NCBI GenBank assembly: GCA_038240015.1
Contig: JBBSEF010000113.1
Coordinates: forward strand, 1 to 7,703
Direction: 5' to 3'
Length of the DNA stretch: 7,703 bases
Origin: CAHJXF01 sp038240015
Lineage (GTDB): Bacteria; Pseudomonadota; Gammaproteobacteria; Burkholderiales; Burkholderiaceae_D
Positions 1-6,364 of the stretch are shown in pieces. Below the pieces are notes generated by a model. That model was given only the letters and a program-made list of their open reading frames with translations. It was not told the DNA's origin and made no database searches. Both the position numbers and the translations under genes were made by a program. Each line of letters begins with the position of its first letter. The stretch's first letter is position 1.

Positions 1-1659
1 GCGCATCACGCCGCTCAACACGGCCTTCATCGACGCGTGGACGATGTTTGCGTCGATACCCACGCCGAACAACGCCGGCCCGCCATCGACGCGCACCTCG
101 AGGTAGGCCGCCGCGCGCGCCTGCGCGCCGCCGCTGATGGCATGCTCGTGGTAGTCGAGCACGTCGACCGTGCGGCCGGTGGTGGAGAAAAGGCCGTTGA
201 CAAAGGCTTCGAGCGGTCCGTTGCCTTCGCCCATCACGCTCACGCGAGCGCGCGCTTCGGCGCGCGCATACACGATATCCGCCTTGACCCGCACTCGGCC
301 GCCTTCGAAGTCTTCAATGTGCGTGCGTTCGATATGCGCGCAATCGAGACCGACTCCGTACTCGCTCTCGAAGATCGCCCACAGGTCCGCGGCCGACAAT
401 TCCTTGCCCTGGTGATCCATCACCGCCTGCACCGCGCGGCTGAACTCGATCTGCAGGCGCCGCGGCAATTCGAGGTGGTAAGCGGTCTCGAGCAGATACG
501 CGATTCCGCCCTTGCCCGACTGACTGTTGACTCGAATCACCGCCTCGTAGCTGCGGCCGAGATCCATCGGGTCGATCGGCAGGTAAGGCATGTCCCAGAT
601 CTCATCTGCGCGCCGCGCCGCGAATGCTTTCTTGATCGCGTCCTGGTGCGAACCCGAGAACGACGTATAGACCAGGTCGCCGACGTAGGGATGACGCGGA
701 TGCACCGGCAACTGATTGCAGTGCTCGACGATGCGCCTGATCTCGTCGATCTCGGAAAAGTCGAGCCCGGGATGAACGCCCTGCGTGTAGAGATTCAGCG
801 CGATGTTGACGAGGTCCACATTGCCGGTGCGTTCGCCGTTGCCGAACAGGCATCCCTCGACGCGATCGGCGCCTGCCATCAGCGCGAATTCGCCGGCCGC
901 AGTGCCGGTCCCGCGGTCGTTGTGCGGATGGATCGACAACACGATCGCCTCGCGACGCTCGAGATGACGATGCATCCACTCGATCATGTCGGCAAAGATG
1001 TTGGGCGTGCTGTGCTCGACGGTCGACGGCAGATTGACGATCACCTTGCGCTCAGGCGTCGCGCCCCACGCATCGGTCACCGCATCGACGACTCTCTTGC
1101 TGAACGCGAGCTCGGTGCCCGAGAACATCTCGGGTGAATACTCGAGTATCCAGTGGGTACCCGGCCGCTCATCGGCCATCGCGCGCACCAGGCGCACGTG
1201 CGTCGTCGCGAGATCGACCACGCCGTCTTCGTCGAGACCGAGCACGACGCGACGCATCACCGGAGCGACCGCGTTGTAGAGATGGACGATGGCGCGCGGT
1301 ACGCCTTCGAGCGCTTCGAAGGTCCGGCGGATCAGCGGCTCGCGCGCCTGCGTCAACGCCTGGATCGTCACGTCATCGGGAATAAGGTCGCGCTCGATCA
1401 GCATGCGCACGAAATCGAAGTCGGCTTGCGAGGCGGATGGGAACCCGACCTCGATCTCCTTGAAGCCGATCCCGATCAAGGTCTTGAACATGCGCAGCTT
1501 GCGATCCGGATCCATCGGCTCGATCAGCGCCTGATTGCCGTCGCGCAGATCGGTCGACAACCAGATCGGCGCGCGCGTCAACACGGCGTCGGGCCAAGTG
1601 CGATCGTGCAACTGGACCGGTGGAAAGGCTCGGTATTTGATGGACGGGTTCGAAAGCAT
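1..1659 (-). CDS. leuA: 2-isopropylmalate synthase, large (fungal/actinobacterial-like) type, 3' end cut off by window
   Basis: Condenses 2-ketoisovalerate with acetyl-CoA to 2-isopropylmalate, the committed step of leucine synthesis, in the cytosol. 553 codons are visible; the frame is still open at base 1, and the family's usual length suggests only a short C-terminal tail is missing. The N-terminal TIM-barrel carries the STDLRDGNQ motif (R39, D40) and the IHPHNDRGTGT motif (H244, H246), followed by GNGERTGN (N280). D40, H244, H246 and N280 have exactly the spacing of the metal ligands of Mycobacterium tuberculosis LeuA, so this is the roughly 550-650-residue class rather than the shorter E. 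coli-type enzyme. From about residue 430 the sequence fits the C-terminal LeuA regulatory domain, where leucine inhibits the known enzymes. The ATG at 1659 is preceded by GGAGA with a 5-nt gap. Upstream lie a leader peptide and attenuator, so leucine probably controls both synthesis and activity of the enzyme. Assignment is secure. Confidence 0.96.
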   Translation of the reverse strand, partial: MLSNPSIKYRAFPPVQLHDRTWPDAVLTRAPIWLSTDLRDGNQALIEPMDPDRKLRMFKTLIGIGFKEIEVGFPSASQADFDFVRMLIERDLIPDDVTIQALTQAREPLIRRTFEALEGVPRAIVHLYNAVAPVMRRVVLGLDEDGVVDLATTHVRLVRAMADERPGTHWILEYSPEMFSGTELAFSKRVVDAVTDAWGATPERKVIVNLPSTVEHSTPNIFADMIEWMHRHLERREAIVLSIHPHNDRGTGTAAGEFALMAGADRVEGCLFGNGERTGNVDLVNIALNLYTQGVHPGLDFSEIDEIRRIVEHCNQLPVHPRHPYVGDLVYTSFSGSHQDAIKKAFAARRADEIWDMPYLPIDPMDLGRSYEAVIRVNSQSGKGGIAYLLETAYHLELPRRLQIEFSRAVQAVMDHQGKELSAADLWAIFESEYGVGLDCAHIERTHIEDFEGGRVRVKADIVYARAEARARVSVMGEGNGPLEAFVNGLFSTTGRTVDVLDYHEHAISGGAQARAAAYLEVRVDGGPALFGVGIDANIVHASMKAVLSGVMR

Positions 1660-1719
1660 GGTGTTCTCCAAACGATGAATCACTGCGTAATGCTTAGCGA
1701 TGCGGAATAGCGACGCGCC

Positions 1720-1758
1720 AAAAAACAAAACGGCCCAGTGCGTATGCAGTCGGGCCGT
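1720..1758 (-). terminator. Rho-independent terminator in the leuA leader (attenuator)
   Basis: On the minus strand a perfect 7-bp GC-rich stem, ACGGCCC with GGGCCGT, encloses a 15-nt loop. The loop can add a short TGC/GCA inner pairing. The stem is followed at once by TTTTGTTTTTT. It lies 26 nt after the leader-peptide stop and about 60 nt before the leuA ATG. It therefore cannot serve as the end of the upstream gene alone; position and form fit a transcription attenuator. The 5' arm can pair instead with the end of the leader ORF. Hairpin and U-tract are directly visible; the regulatory role is inferred. Confidence 0.85.
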
Positions 1759-1796
1759 GATGTGAAAGCTTGGAACGAAAACGATCAGCGGGCCCG
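1751..1796 (-). promoter_or_regulatory. candidate antiterminator pairing in the leuA leader
   Basis: CGGGCC at 1796-1791 (minus strand), inside leader codons 16-17, is the exact complement of GGCCCG at 1756-1751, which overlaps the 5' arm of the terminator. The result is six G-C pairs around a 34-nt loop, mutually exclusive with the terminator stem. A ribosome stalled at Leu codons 8-11 would leave the segment free, so the antiterminator forms and leuA is read. A ribosome reaching the stop codon would cover it, so the terminator forms. The complementarity is visible in the sequence; the switching is inference from known amino-acid attenuators. Confidence 0.6.
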
Positions 1797-1841
1797 TGTG
1801 ACCTCAATCAGGTGTAGCAGCGCCGAGTTGCGATTCGTCAT
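1785..1841 (-). CDS. putative leuA leader peptide (18 aa, Leu-rich)
   Basis: A short ORF reading MTNRNSALLHLIEVTRAR and ending in TGA. Codons 8, 9 and 11 are Leu (CTG, CTA, CTG), so three of four consecutive positions test for charged leucine tRNA; CTA is expected to be rare in a genome this GC-rich. The ORF lies between a good promoter and an intrinsic terminator in front of leuA, the layout of amino-acid attenuation leaders such as enterobacterial leuL. The peptide itself is not expected to have an enzymatic role. No Shine-Dalgarno is visible before the ATG (the preceding bases are GCGTCCC). The -10 element ends 7 nt upstream, so the mRNA may begin at or beside the start codon. The last codons take part in the predicted antiterminator. 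Likely too short to be called by automatic annotation. I do not know of an exact named homologue. Confidence 0.75.
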   Translation of the reverse strand: MTNRNSALLHLIEVTRAR

Positions 1842-1848
1842 GGGACGC

Positions 1849-1877
1849 AATGTAGCACGCATGATTGCCGATGTCAG
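1849..1877 (-). promoter_or_regulatory. candidate sigma70 promoter of the leuA leader
   Basis: On the minus strand the -35 box is CTGACA (1877-1872, five of six consensus bases), the spacer is exactly 17 nt, and the -10 box is TACATT (1854-1849, four of six). The -10 is preceded by TGC, an extended -10 element. The usual distance from -10 to +1 places the start at about 1841, the A of the leader-peptide ATG. The -35 box lies about 30 bp downstream of the pssA stop, and no terminator is seen between them, so leuA may also receive read-through from pssA. Confidence 0.65.
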
Positions 1878-1906
1878 TGCGACTGTTGCGCGGTTGTCGA
1901 ATCGCT

Positions 1907-2737
1907 TCAGGACTTGTCCGCCGCGGCGACTCTTCCCCGACGCAAACGGCGCCAGACCCAAAGCACATGGCCCGACAATCCATACGCGACGAACATCGCG
2001 AACAGCCACTTGGGCGGGTCGCTCGAAACAGCGACGAAGCCGAGCATGATCAGCACCACGACGATGAAGGGCACGCTCTTCTTGACGTTCACGCCTTTCA
2101 GACTGAAGAAGGGCGAGTTGCAAACCATCGACAGGCCCGCATACACCGTGACGATCCATGACGGCCACGCGAGGTCGCTGCCCACATAGCGCAGATCTTC
2201 GAACACCCACACGAAGCCCGCAACCAGCGCCGCTGCCGCCGGACTCGGCAAGCCCTGAAAGAAACGCTTGTCGACGATATCGATGTTGGTGTTGAAGCGC
2301 GCAAGGCGTAGCGCCGCGCCGGCGACATACACGAAGGCCGCCACCCAACCCCACTTGCCCAGGCCGCGCAGCGACCATTCGTAGATCACCAGCGCGGGCG
2401 CCGCGCCGAAGGAGACCATGTCGGCGAGGCTGTCGTATTCCGCGCCGAAGTCGCTTTGCGTGCCGGTCAAGCGCGCCACGTAACCGTCGAGGCTGTCGAG
2501 AATCATCGAACAGAAGATCGCGATCGCGGCGATATCGAACCTGAGGTTCATCGCCTGCACGATCGCGAAGAAGCCGCTGAACAATGCGGCGGTCGTGAAC
2601 GCGTTGGGCAACAGATAGATGCCGCGGCGCGGACGGGGATCGAGTTCGCTGCGTTGCTTGAAGCGCAACGAGCGCGCGAAGCCCGAGCTTGCGTCCGGAC
2701 CCGAGCCCTTGACGCGACGTCGCGTGAATCGGGCCAT
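1907..2737 (-). CDS. pssA: CDP-diacylglycerol--serine O-phosphatidyltransferase (phosphatidylserine synthase, type II)
   Basis: Integral membrane enzyme that makes phosphatidylserine from CDP-diacylglycerol and serine, the precursor of phosphatidylethanolamine. The 276-aa product contains the complete CDP-alcohol phosphatidyltransferase signature D-x2-DG-x2-AR-x8-G-x3-D-x3-D as D81, D84-G85, A88-R89, G98, D102 and D106. The Asp residues bind the divalent metal in this family. The N-terminal 40 residues are rich in Arg/Lys and lie before the first hydrophobic helix (about 41-62). Several further hydrophobic segments follow, at roughly 66-79, 109-140, 162-185 and 210-255. The C-terminus is basic (VWRRLRRGR). 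I chose the ATG at 2737; an in-frame extension to 2857 runs back into the lipoprotein gene and looks non-coding. No strong Shine-Dalgarno is seen, so translation may depend on coupling. It is about 50 nt downstream of the lipoprotein gene. In Burkholderia and Ralstonia pssA sits in this same ilv-leu neighbourhood, usually next to psd, which is absent here. Confidence 0.93.
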   Translation of the reverse strand: MARFTRRRVKGSGPDASSGFARSLRFKQRSELDPRPRRGIYLLPNAFTTAALFSGFFAIVQAMNLRFDIAAIAIFCSMILDSLDGYVARLTGTQSDFGAEYDSLADMVSFGAAPALVIYEWSLRGLGKWGWVAAFVYVAGAALRLARFNTNIDIVDKRFFQGLPSPAAAALVAGFVWVFEDLRYVGSDLAWPSWIVTVYAGLSMVCNSPFFSLKGVNVKKSVPFIVVVLIMLGFVAVSSDPPKWLFAMFVAYGLSGHVLWVWRRLRRGRVAAADKS

Positions 2738-2789
2738 GGTCAGATCGAATCGTGACGGCGGGGCTCGGAACGCCGTGAATGCGCGAACA

Positions 2790-2984
2790 CTAGCGGCCTT
2801 CCTCGTCGGCTTTCTTACCCTGTTCGTCGACCGACTTCTGCATGGTCTTGCCGACATCCTTGGCGCGCTCCATCGCTTCGCGCTGGGTCTTGATGATGTC
2901 GGGCGGCGGCTCGCTGCGCTTGCAGCCGAGAATCGAAACGCTGGCGCACAGAGCGAACGCGCCGATCAAGGCGCGAAGGGTCAT
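2790..2984 (-). CDS. small predicted lipoprotein, function unknown
   Basis: The 64-aa product starts with a typical lipoprotein signal: MTLR, a hydrophobic stretch (about residues 5-18), then the lipobox L19-G20-C21. Cleavage would leave a 44-residue mature peptide with a lipid-modified Cys. The mature part begins KRSEPPPD and continues as a highly charged Lys/Glu/Asp/Gln-rich sequence that looks helical, with no Cys beyond the first. Residues after the Cys are Lys-Arg, not Asp at +2, so by the E. coli rule it would go to the outer membrane. Start choice is uncertain: in-frame ATGs at 3014 and 3032 and a GTG at 3044 would add residues before the signal peptide, and none has a clear Shine-Dalgarno. 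A weak extended -10 (TGC-TATTCT, 3031-3023) lies upstream without a good -35. It occupies the place between ilvC and pssA where relatives carry psd. I do not recognise a named family. Confidence 0.65.
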   Translation of the reverse strand: MTLRALIGAFALCASVSILGCKRSEPPPDIIKTQREAMERAKDVGKTMQKSVDEQGKKADEEGR

Positions 2985-3044
2985 CGAGGTGAGACGCGAA
3001 TTTGGAGAGTGCATCGCGATCGAGAATAGCATGCGAGGCTTCAC

Positions 3045-3073
3045 GACGATGCGGGCTCGCCCGCGCTATCGTC
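3045..3073 (-). other. strong hairpin just after the ilvC stop codon
   Basis: On the minus strand, 6 nt past the ilvC stop, GACGAT and ATCGTC (6 bp) flank GCGGG-CGAG-CCCGC (5 bp, tetraloop), with only a 3-nt AGC bulge on the 5' side. It is not followed by a T-run (next bases GTGAAGCC), so it does not look like an intrinsic terminator. More plausible roles are a 3' stabiliser of the ilvIHC message, an RNase processing site or a partial barrier lowering downstream expression. Confidence 0.6.
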
Positions 3074-3079
3074 AGCCCC

Positions 3080-4096
3080 TCAATTCCTCGTCTGATCCAC
3101 CAATTTATTGCGCTTGATCCACGGCATCATCTCCCTGAGCTTGCCGCCGACCTGCTCGATCGGATGCTCGGCCGTCATGCGACGACGCGACAGCAAGGTC
3201 GGCGCGCCTGCGCGGCTCTCGAGAATGAAGTTCTTCGCGTACTCGCCGGACTGAATGTCCTTCAGGCACTGGCGCATCGCGTCCTTGGTCGCGGCGGTCA
3301 CGATCTTCGGGCCGGAGACATACTCGCCGTACTCGGCATTGTTCGAGATCGAGTAGTTCATGTTCGCGATGCCGCCTTCGTAGATCAGATCGACGATCAA
3401 CTTCAATTCGTGCAGGCACTCGAAGTAGGCCATCTCGGGCGCATAACCCGCTTCGACCAGCGTCTCGAATCCCGCCTTGATCAACTCGACCGCGCCACCG
3501 CACAACACGGTCTGCTCGCCGAACAGATCGGTCTCGGTCTCTTCGCGAAAGTTGGTCTCGATGATCCCCGCGCGTCCGCCGCCGATCGCGGCCGCGTACG
3601 ACAGCGCGATGTCGCGTGCATGCCCCGATGTGTCCTGATGGACGGCGATCAGCATCGGCACGCCGCCGCCCTGCGCGTAGGTCGAGCGCACCGTGTGGCC
3701 CGGCGCCTTGGGCGCGACCATCACGACGTCCAGATCCGCGCGCGGCATCACTTGTCCGTAGTGGATGTTGAAGCCGTGCGCGAACGCGAGCGTTGCACCC
3801 TTCTTGATGTGCGGCTCGACGTCTTCGCGATAGACCGCGGCGATGTGCTCGTCGGGCAGCAGCATCATCACGAAGTCCGCGCCATCGATGGCCTTCGCGA
3901 CTTCCTTCACCGTCAGGCCGGCCTTCTTCACCTTGTCCCAGCTCACGCCGCCTTTGCGCAACCCGACGGTGACCTTGCCGCCCGAATCCTGCAGGTTCTG
4001 CGCATGCGCGTGCCCTTGCGAACCGTAACCGATGATCGCGACCTTCTTGCCCTTGATGAGCGAGAGGTCGGCGTCCTTGTCGTAGTAGACGTTCAT
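3080..4096 (-). CDS. ilvC: ketol-acid reductoisomerase, class I (NADPH)
   Basis: Cytosolic second enzyme of valine/isoleucine synthesis. It isomerises and reduces 2-acetolactate or 2-aceto-2-hydroxybutyrate to the dihydroxy acids, using Mg2+ and a nicotinamide cofactor. The 338-aa product has class I length. The Rossmann motif is GYGSQGHAHA (residues 23-32). The loop after the second strand (R47, K48, S52) fits NADPH preference. Catalytic residues all fall at the standard class I numbers: H107, K130, D190 and E194 (DLFGE), E226 and E230 (ECLHE), and S251. I chose the ATG at 4096, preceded by AAGGGA at good spacing and giving the usual N-terminus MNVYYDKDADL; the longer frame begins with TTG at 4120 without support. 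It starts 28 nt after the ilvH stop, so the three ilv genes form one operon. Confidence 0.98.
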   Translation of the reverse strand: MNVYYDKDADLSLIKGKKVAIIGYGSQGHAHAQNLQDSGGKVTVGLRKGGVSWDKVKKAGLTVKEVAKAIDGADFVMMLLPDEHIAAVYREDVEPHIKKGATLAFAHGFNIHYGQVMPRADLDVVMVAPKAPGHTVRSTYAQGGGVPMLIAVHQDTSGHARDIALSYAAAIGGGRAGIIETNFREETETDLFGEQTVLCGGAVELIKAGFETLVEAGYAPEMAYFECLHELKLIVDLIYEGGIANMNYSISNNAEYGEYVSGPKIVTAATKDAMRQCLKDIQSGEYAKNFILESRAGAPTLLSRRRMTAEHPIEQVGGKLREMMPWIKRNKLVDQTRN

Positions 4097-4124
4097 GTCG
4101 TTCCCTTGCGCTGTTGTCAACCCG

Positions 4125-4616
4125 TCAGACTTTGAGTATGCGTTCGCCGCGACCGATGCCGCTCGCGCCGGTGCGGACCGTTTCGAGTATCGCGGTACGG
4201 TCGAGCGCGAAAATGAAAGCGTCGAGCTTGCCCGCCGCGCCGGTCATCTCGATCGTGTAGCTCTTCTCGGTCACGTCGATGATGCGGCCGCGAAAGATGT
4301 CGGCGGTGCGCTTCAATTCTTCGCGTTCCTTGCCGACCGCGCGCACCTTGATCAACATCAGCTCGCGTTCGATGTGCTGACCCTCGGTCAGATCGACCAC
4401 CTTCACGACTTCGATCAACCGGTTCAAATGCTTGGTGATCTGCTCGATCACGTCGTCCGATCCCGCGGTCACGATCGTCATGCGAGACAGCGTAGCGTCT
4501 TCGGTGGGCGCGACCGTCAGCGTTTCGATGTTGTAGCCACGCGCCGAAAAGAGGCCCACCACGCGCGACAGAGCGCCGGCTTCGTTTTCAAGGAGGATCG
4601 AGATGATGTGTCGCAT
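4125..4616 (-). CDS. ilvH: acetolactate synthase small (regulatory) subunit
   Basis: Regulatory subunit of acetohydroxyacid synthase; it activates the large subunit and confers valine feedback inhibition. The 163-aa product aligns closely by eye with E. coli IlvH. An N-terminal ACT domain (about residues 3-77) begins RHIISILLENEAGALSRVVG. N11, G14 and N29, which line the valine site in E. coli IlvH, are all present, so feedback control is probably intact. The C-terminal small-subunit domain (about 84-158) has the conserved IFRGRIIDVT and GKLDAF segments. The ATG at 4616 shares its A with the TGA stop of ilvI (TGATG), and a GGAGG lies in the last ilvI codons, indicating translational coupling and balanced subunit supply. 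A GTG at 4619 is in frame directly before it but would add only one residue. Confidence 0.97.
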   Translation of the reverse strand: MRHIISILLENEAGALSRVVGLFSARGYNIETLTVAPTEDATLSRMTIVTAGSDDVIEQITKHLNRLIEVVKVVDLTEGQHIERELMLIKVRAVGKEREELKRTADIFRGRIIDVTEKSYTIEMTGAAGKLDAFIFALDRTAILETVRTGASGIGRGERILKV

Positions 4617-6364
4617 CACAGATCCTCCGCGCCGAGCAGCATCTCGGTGAGGCCACGGCCGCTCTTGACCATCGGCCAGACGTTCTCGGTCTGATCGGTG
4701 ATGATGTCTAGGAACACCAGCCGGTCTTTCTTCGCGAACGCTTCCTTCAGCGCGGGTTCGACATCGGCGGGCTTATCGATGCGCACGCCGATGTGACCGT
4801 AAGCTTCGGCGAGCGCGACGAAGTCGGGCAGCGCATCCATGTAGCTCTCGCTGTAGCGGCTCGAGTAATCGATCTGCTGCCATTGCCGCACCATGCCGAG
4901 GTAGCGGTTGTTCAGGCTGATGATCTTGACCGGCAAATGATATTGCTTGCAGGTCGAGAGCTCCTGGATGCACATCTGGATGCTGCCCTCGCCGGTCACG
5001 CATGCGACATCGGCGCCGGGGTTGGCCTTCAGAACGCCCATCGCGGCCGGCAGGCCGAAGCCCATCGTTCCCAGACCTCCGGAGTTGATCCAGCGGCGCG
5101 GTTGATCGAAGCGGTAGTACTGTGCGGCCCACATCTGATGCTGGCCGACGTCGGAGGTCACGAAGGCGTTGCCGCCGGTCACGTCCCACAACTTCTCGAT
5201 CACGTACTGCGGCTTGATCGCGTCGTCGGACTTCGCGTAGGCGAGGCAATCTTTCTTGCGCCACTCGTTGACTTGCGACCACCAGGCGGACATGCGCTTG
5301 GCATCGGCCTTCCGAATGTCGAGAGATGCGCGCTGCTTGTCTTGCGCGGCATCGAGTTGCGCGAGAAATTCGATCAGCACGTCGCGCACGTTGCCGACGA
5401 TCGGCACATCGACCTTGACGCGCTTGGAGATCGACGACGGATCGATGTCGATGTGAATGATCTTGCGCGGGTTCTGCGCGAAGTGCGCGGGGTTGCCGAT
5501 CACGCGGTCGTCGAAGCGCGCGCCGACTGCGAGCAGCACGTCGCAGTGCTGCATGGCCATGTTGGCTTCGTAGGTGCCGTGCATGCCCGGCATACCGACG
5601 AACTTGGGATCGCTCGCCTTGAAGCCACCGAGTCCCATCAGGGTCGTCGTGCACGGCGCGCCGAGACGTTCGACCAGTCGATTCAATTCACTCGATGCAT
5701 TCGCGAGGATCACGCCGCCGCCCGCATAGATCATCGGTCGCTCGGCCTCGAGCAAGAGTTGCAGCGCCTTCTTGATCTGTCCGAGATGCCCCTTCTCGGC
5801 CGGCTTGTACGAGCGCATCTCGACCGGCATCGACGCGTACTCCGACTGCGCGAACTCAGCCTTGTGCATCGAGATGTCTTTGGGAATGTCGACCAGCACC
5901 GGCCCGGGCCTGCCGGTCTTGGCGATGTAGAACGCCTTCTTGATCGTCAGCGCCAGATCCTTCACGTCCTTGACGAGAAAGTTGTGCTTGACGCATGGAC
6001 GCGTGATGCCGACGGTGTCGCACTCCTGAAACGCGTCCTGTCCGATCGCGTGGCTCGGTACCTGACCCGTGATCACCACCATCGGGATCGAGTCCATGTA
6101 CGCGGTCGCAAGACCCGTCACCGCGTTGGTGACCCCCGGCCCGCTGGTCACGAGCGCGACGCCGATCTTGTTGCTCGAACGCGAATAGGCATCGGCCGCG
6201 TGCAATGCCGCCTGCTCGTGCCGGACGAGGATGTGCTGGAATTTGTCCTGCTTGAAGATCTCGTCGTAGATGTAGAGGACTGCGCCTCCGGGATAGCCGA
6301 ACACGTGTTCGACCCCTTCCGCGGCGAGGCAGCGCACAACGATCTCTGCGCCGGTGATTTCCAT
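4616..6364 (-). CDS. ilvI: acetolactate synthase large (catalytic) subunit
   Basis: ThDP- and FAD-dependent enzyme that condenses two pyruvates to 2-acetolactate, or pyruvate with 2-ketobutyrate to 2-aceto-2-hydroxybutyrate, the first common step of branched-chain amino acid synthesis. The 582-aa product has the three expected domains. The N-terminal pyrimidine-binding domain carries FGYPGGAVLYIYDE and the catalytic Glu E50 in VRHEQAA. The central FAD/transhydrogenase-like domain includes GARFDDRVIGNPAHFA. The C-terminal ThDP-diphosphate domain has G458-E459-G460 and LNN (N485-N486), with the conserved MVRQWQQ just after. The usual GDG is GEG here; I recall the same in other proteobacterial IlvI proteins, so it is probably functional. 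The ATG at 6364 has AAAGGAA 4-5 nt upstream and gives the standard N-terminus MEITGAEIV. The upstream in-frame extension to 6640 reads through the promoter and is not coding. It leads the ilvIHC operon; ilvB is an equally used name. Confidence 0.97.
   Translation of the reverse strand: MEITGAEIVVRCLAAEGVEHVFGYPGGAVLYIYDEIFKQDKFQHILVRHEQAALHAADAYSRSSNKIGVALVTSGPGVTNAVTGLATAYMDSIPMVVITGQVPSHAIGQDAFQECDTVGITRPCVKHNFLVKDVKDLALTIKKAFYIAKTGRPGPVLVDIPKDISMHKAEFAQSEYASMPVEMRSYKPAEKGHLGQIKKALQLLLEAERPMIYAGGGVILANASSELNRLVERLGAPCTTTLMGLGGFKASDPKFVGMPGMHGTYEANMAMQHCDVLLAVGARFDDRVIGNPAHFAQNPRKIIHIDIDPSSISKRVKVDVPIVGNVRDVLIEFLAQLDAAQDKQRASLDIRKADAKRMSAWWSQVNEWRKKDCLAYAKSDDAIKPQYVIEKLWDVTGGNAFVTSDVGQHQMWAAQYYRFDQPRRWINSGGLGTMGFGLPAAMGVLKANPGADVACVTGEGSIQMCIQELSTCKQYHLPVKIISLNNRYLGMVRQWQQIDYSSRYSESYMDALPDFVALAEAYGHIGVRIDKPADVEPALKEAFAKKDRLVFLDIITDQTENVWPMVKSGRGLTEMLLGAEDL

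Noticed and set aside
37..1137. Long plus-strand open frame (366 codons) opposite leuA
   Set aside because: It mirrors leuA codon periodicity in a GC-rich gene; the product is a low-complexity Arg/Ala/Asp/His string with no recognisable domain, while the minus strand encodes an intact enzyme.
2738..2857. Upstream extension of pssA
   Set aside because: It overlaps the lipoprotein gene and gives an Arg/Ser-rich stretch without a clear start; the ATG at 2737 fits the family length.
4097..4120. Upstream TTG start for ilvC
   Set aside because: The ATG at 4096 has a clear AAGGGA ribosome-binding site and the conserved MNVYYD start; the extension contains the Shine-Dalgarno itself.
3002..4135. Plus-strand open frame (377 codons) opposite ilvC
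   Set aside because: Same reason: composition follows the ilvC reading frame and ilvC is clearly the real gene.
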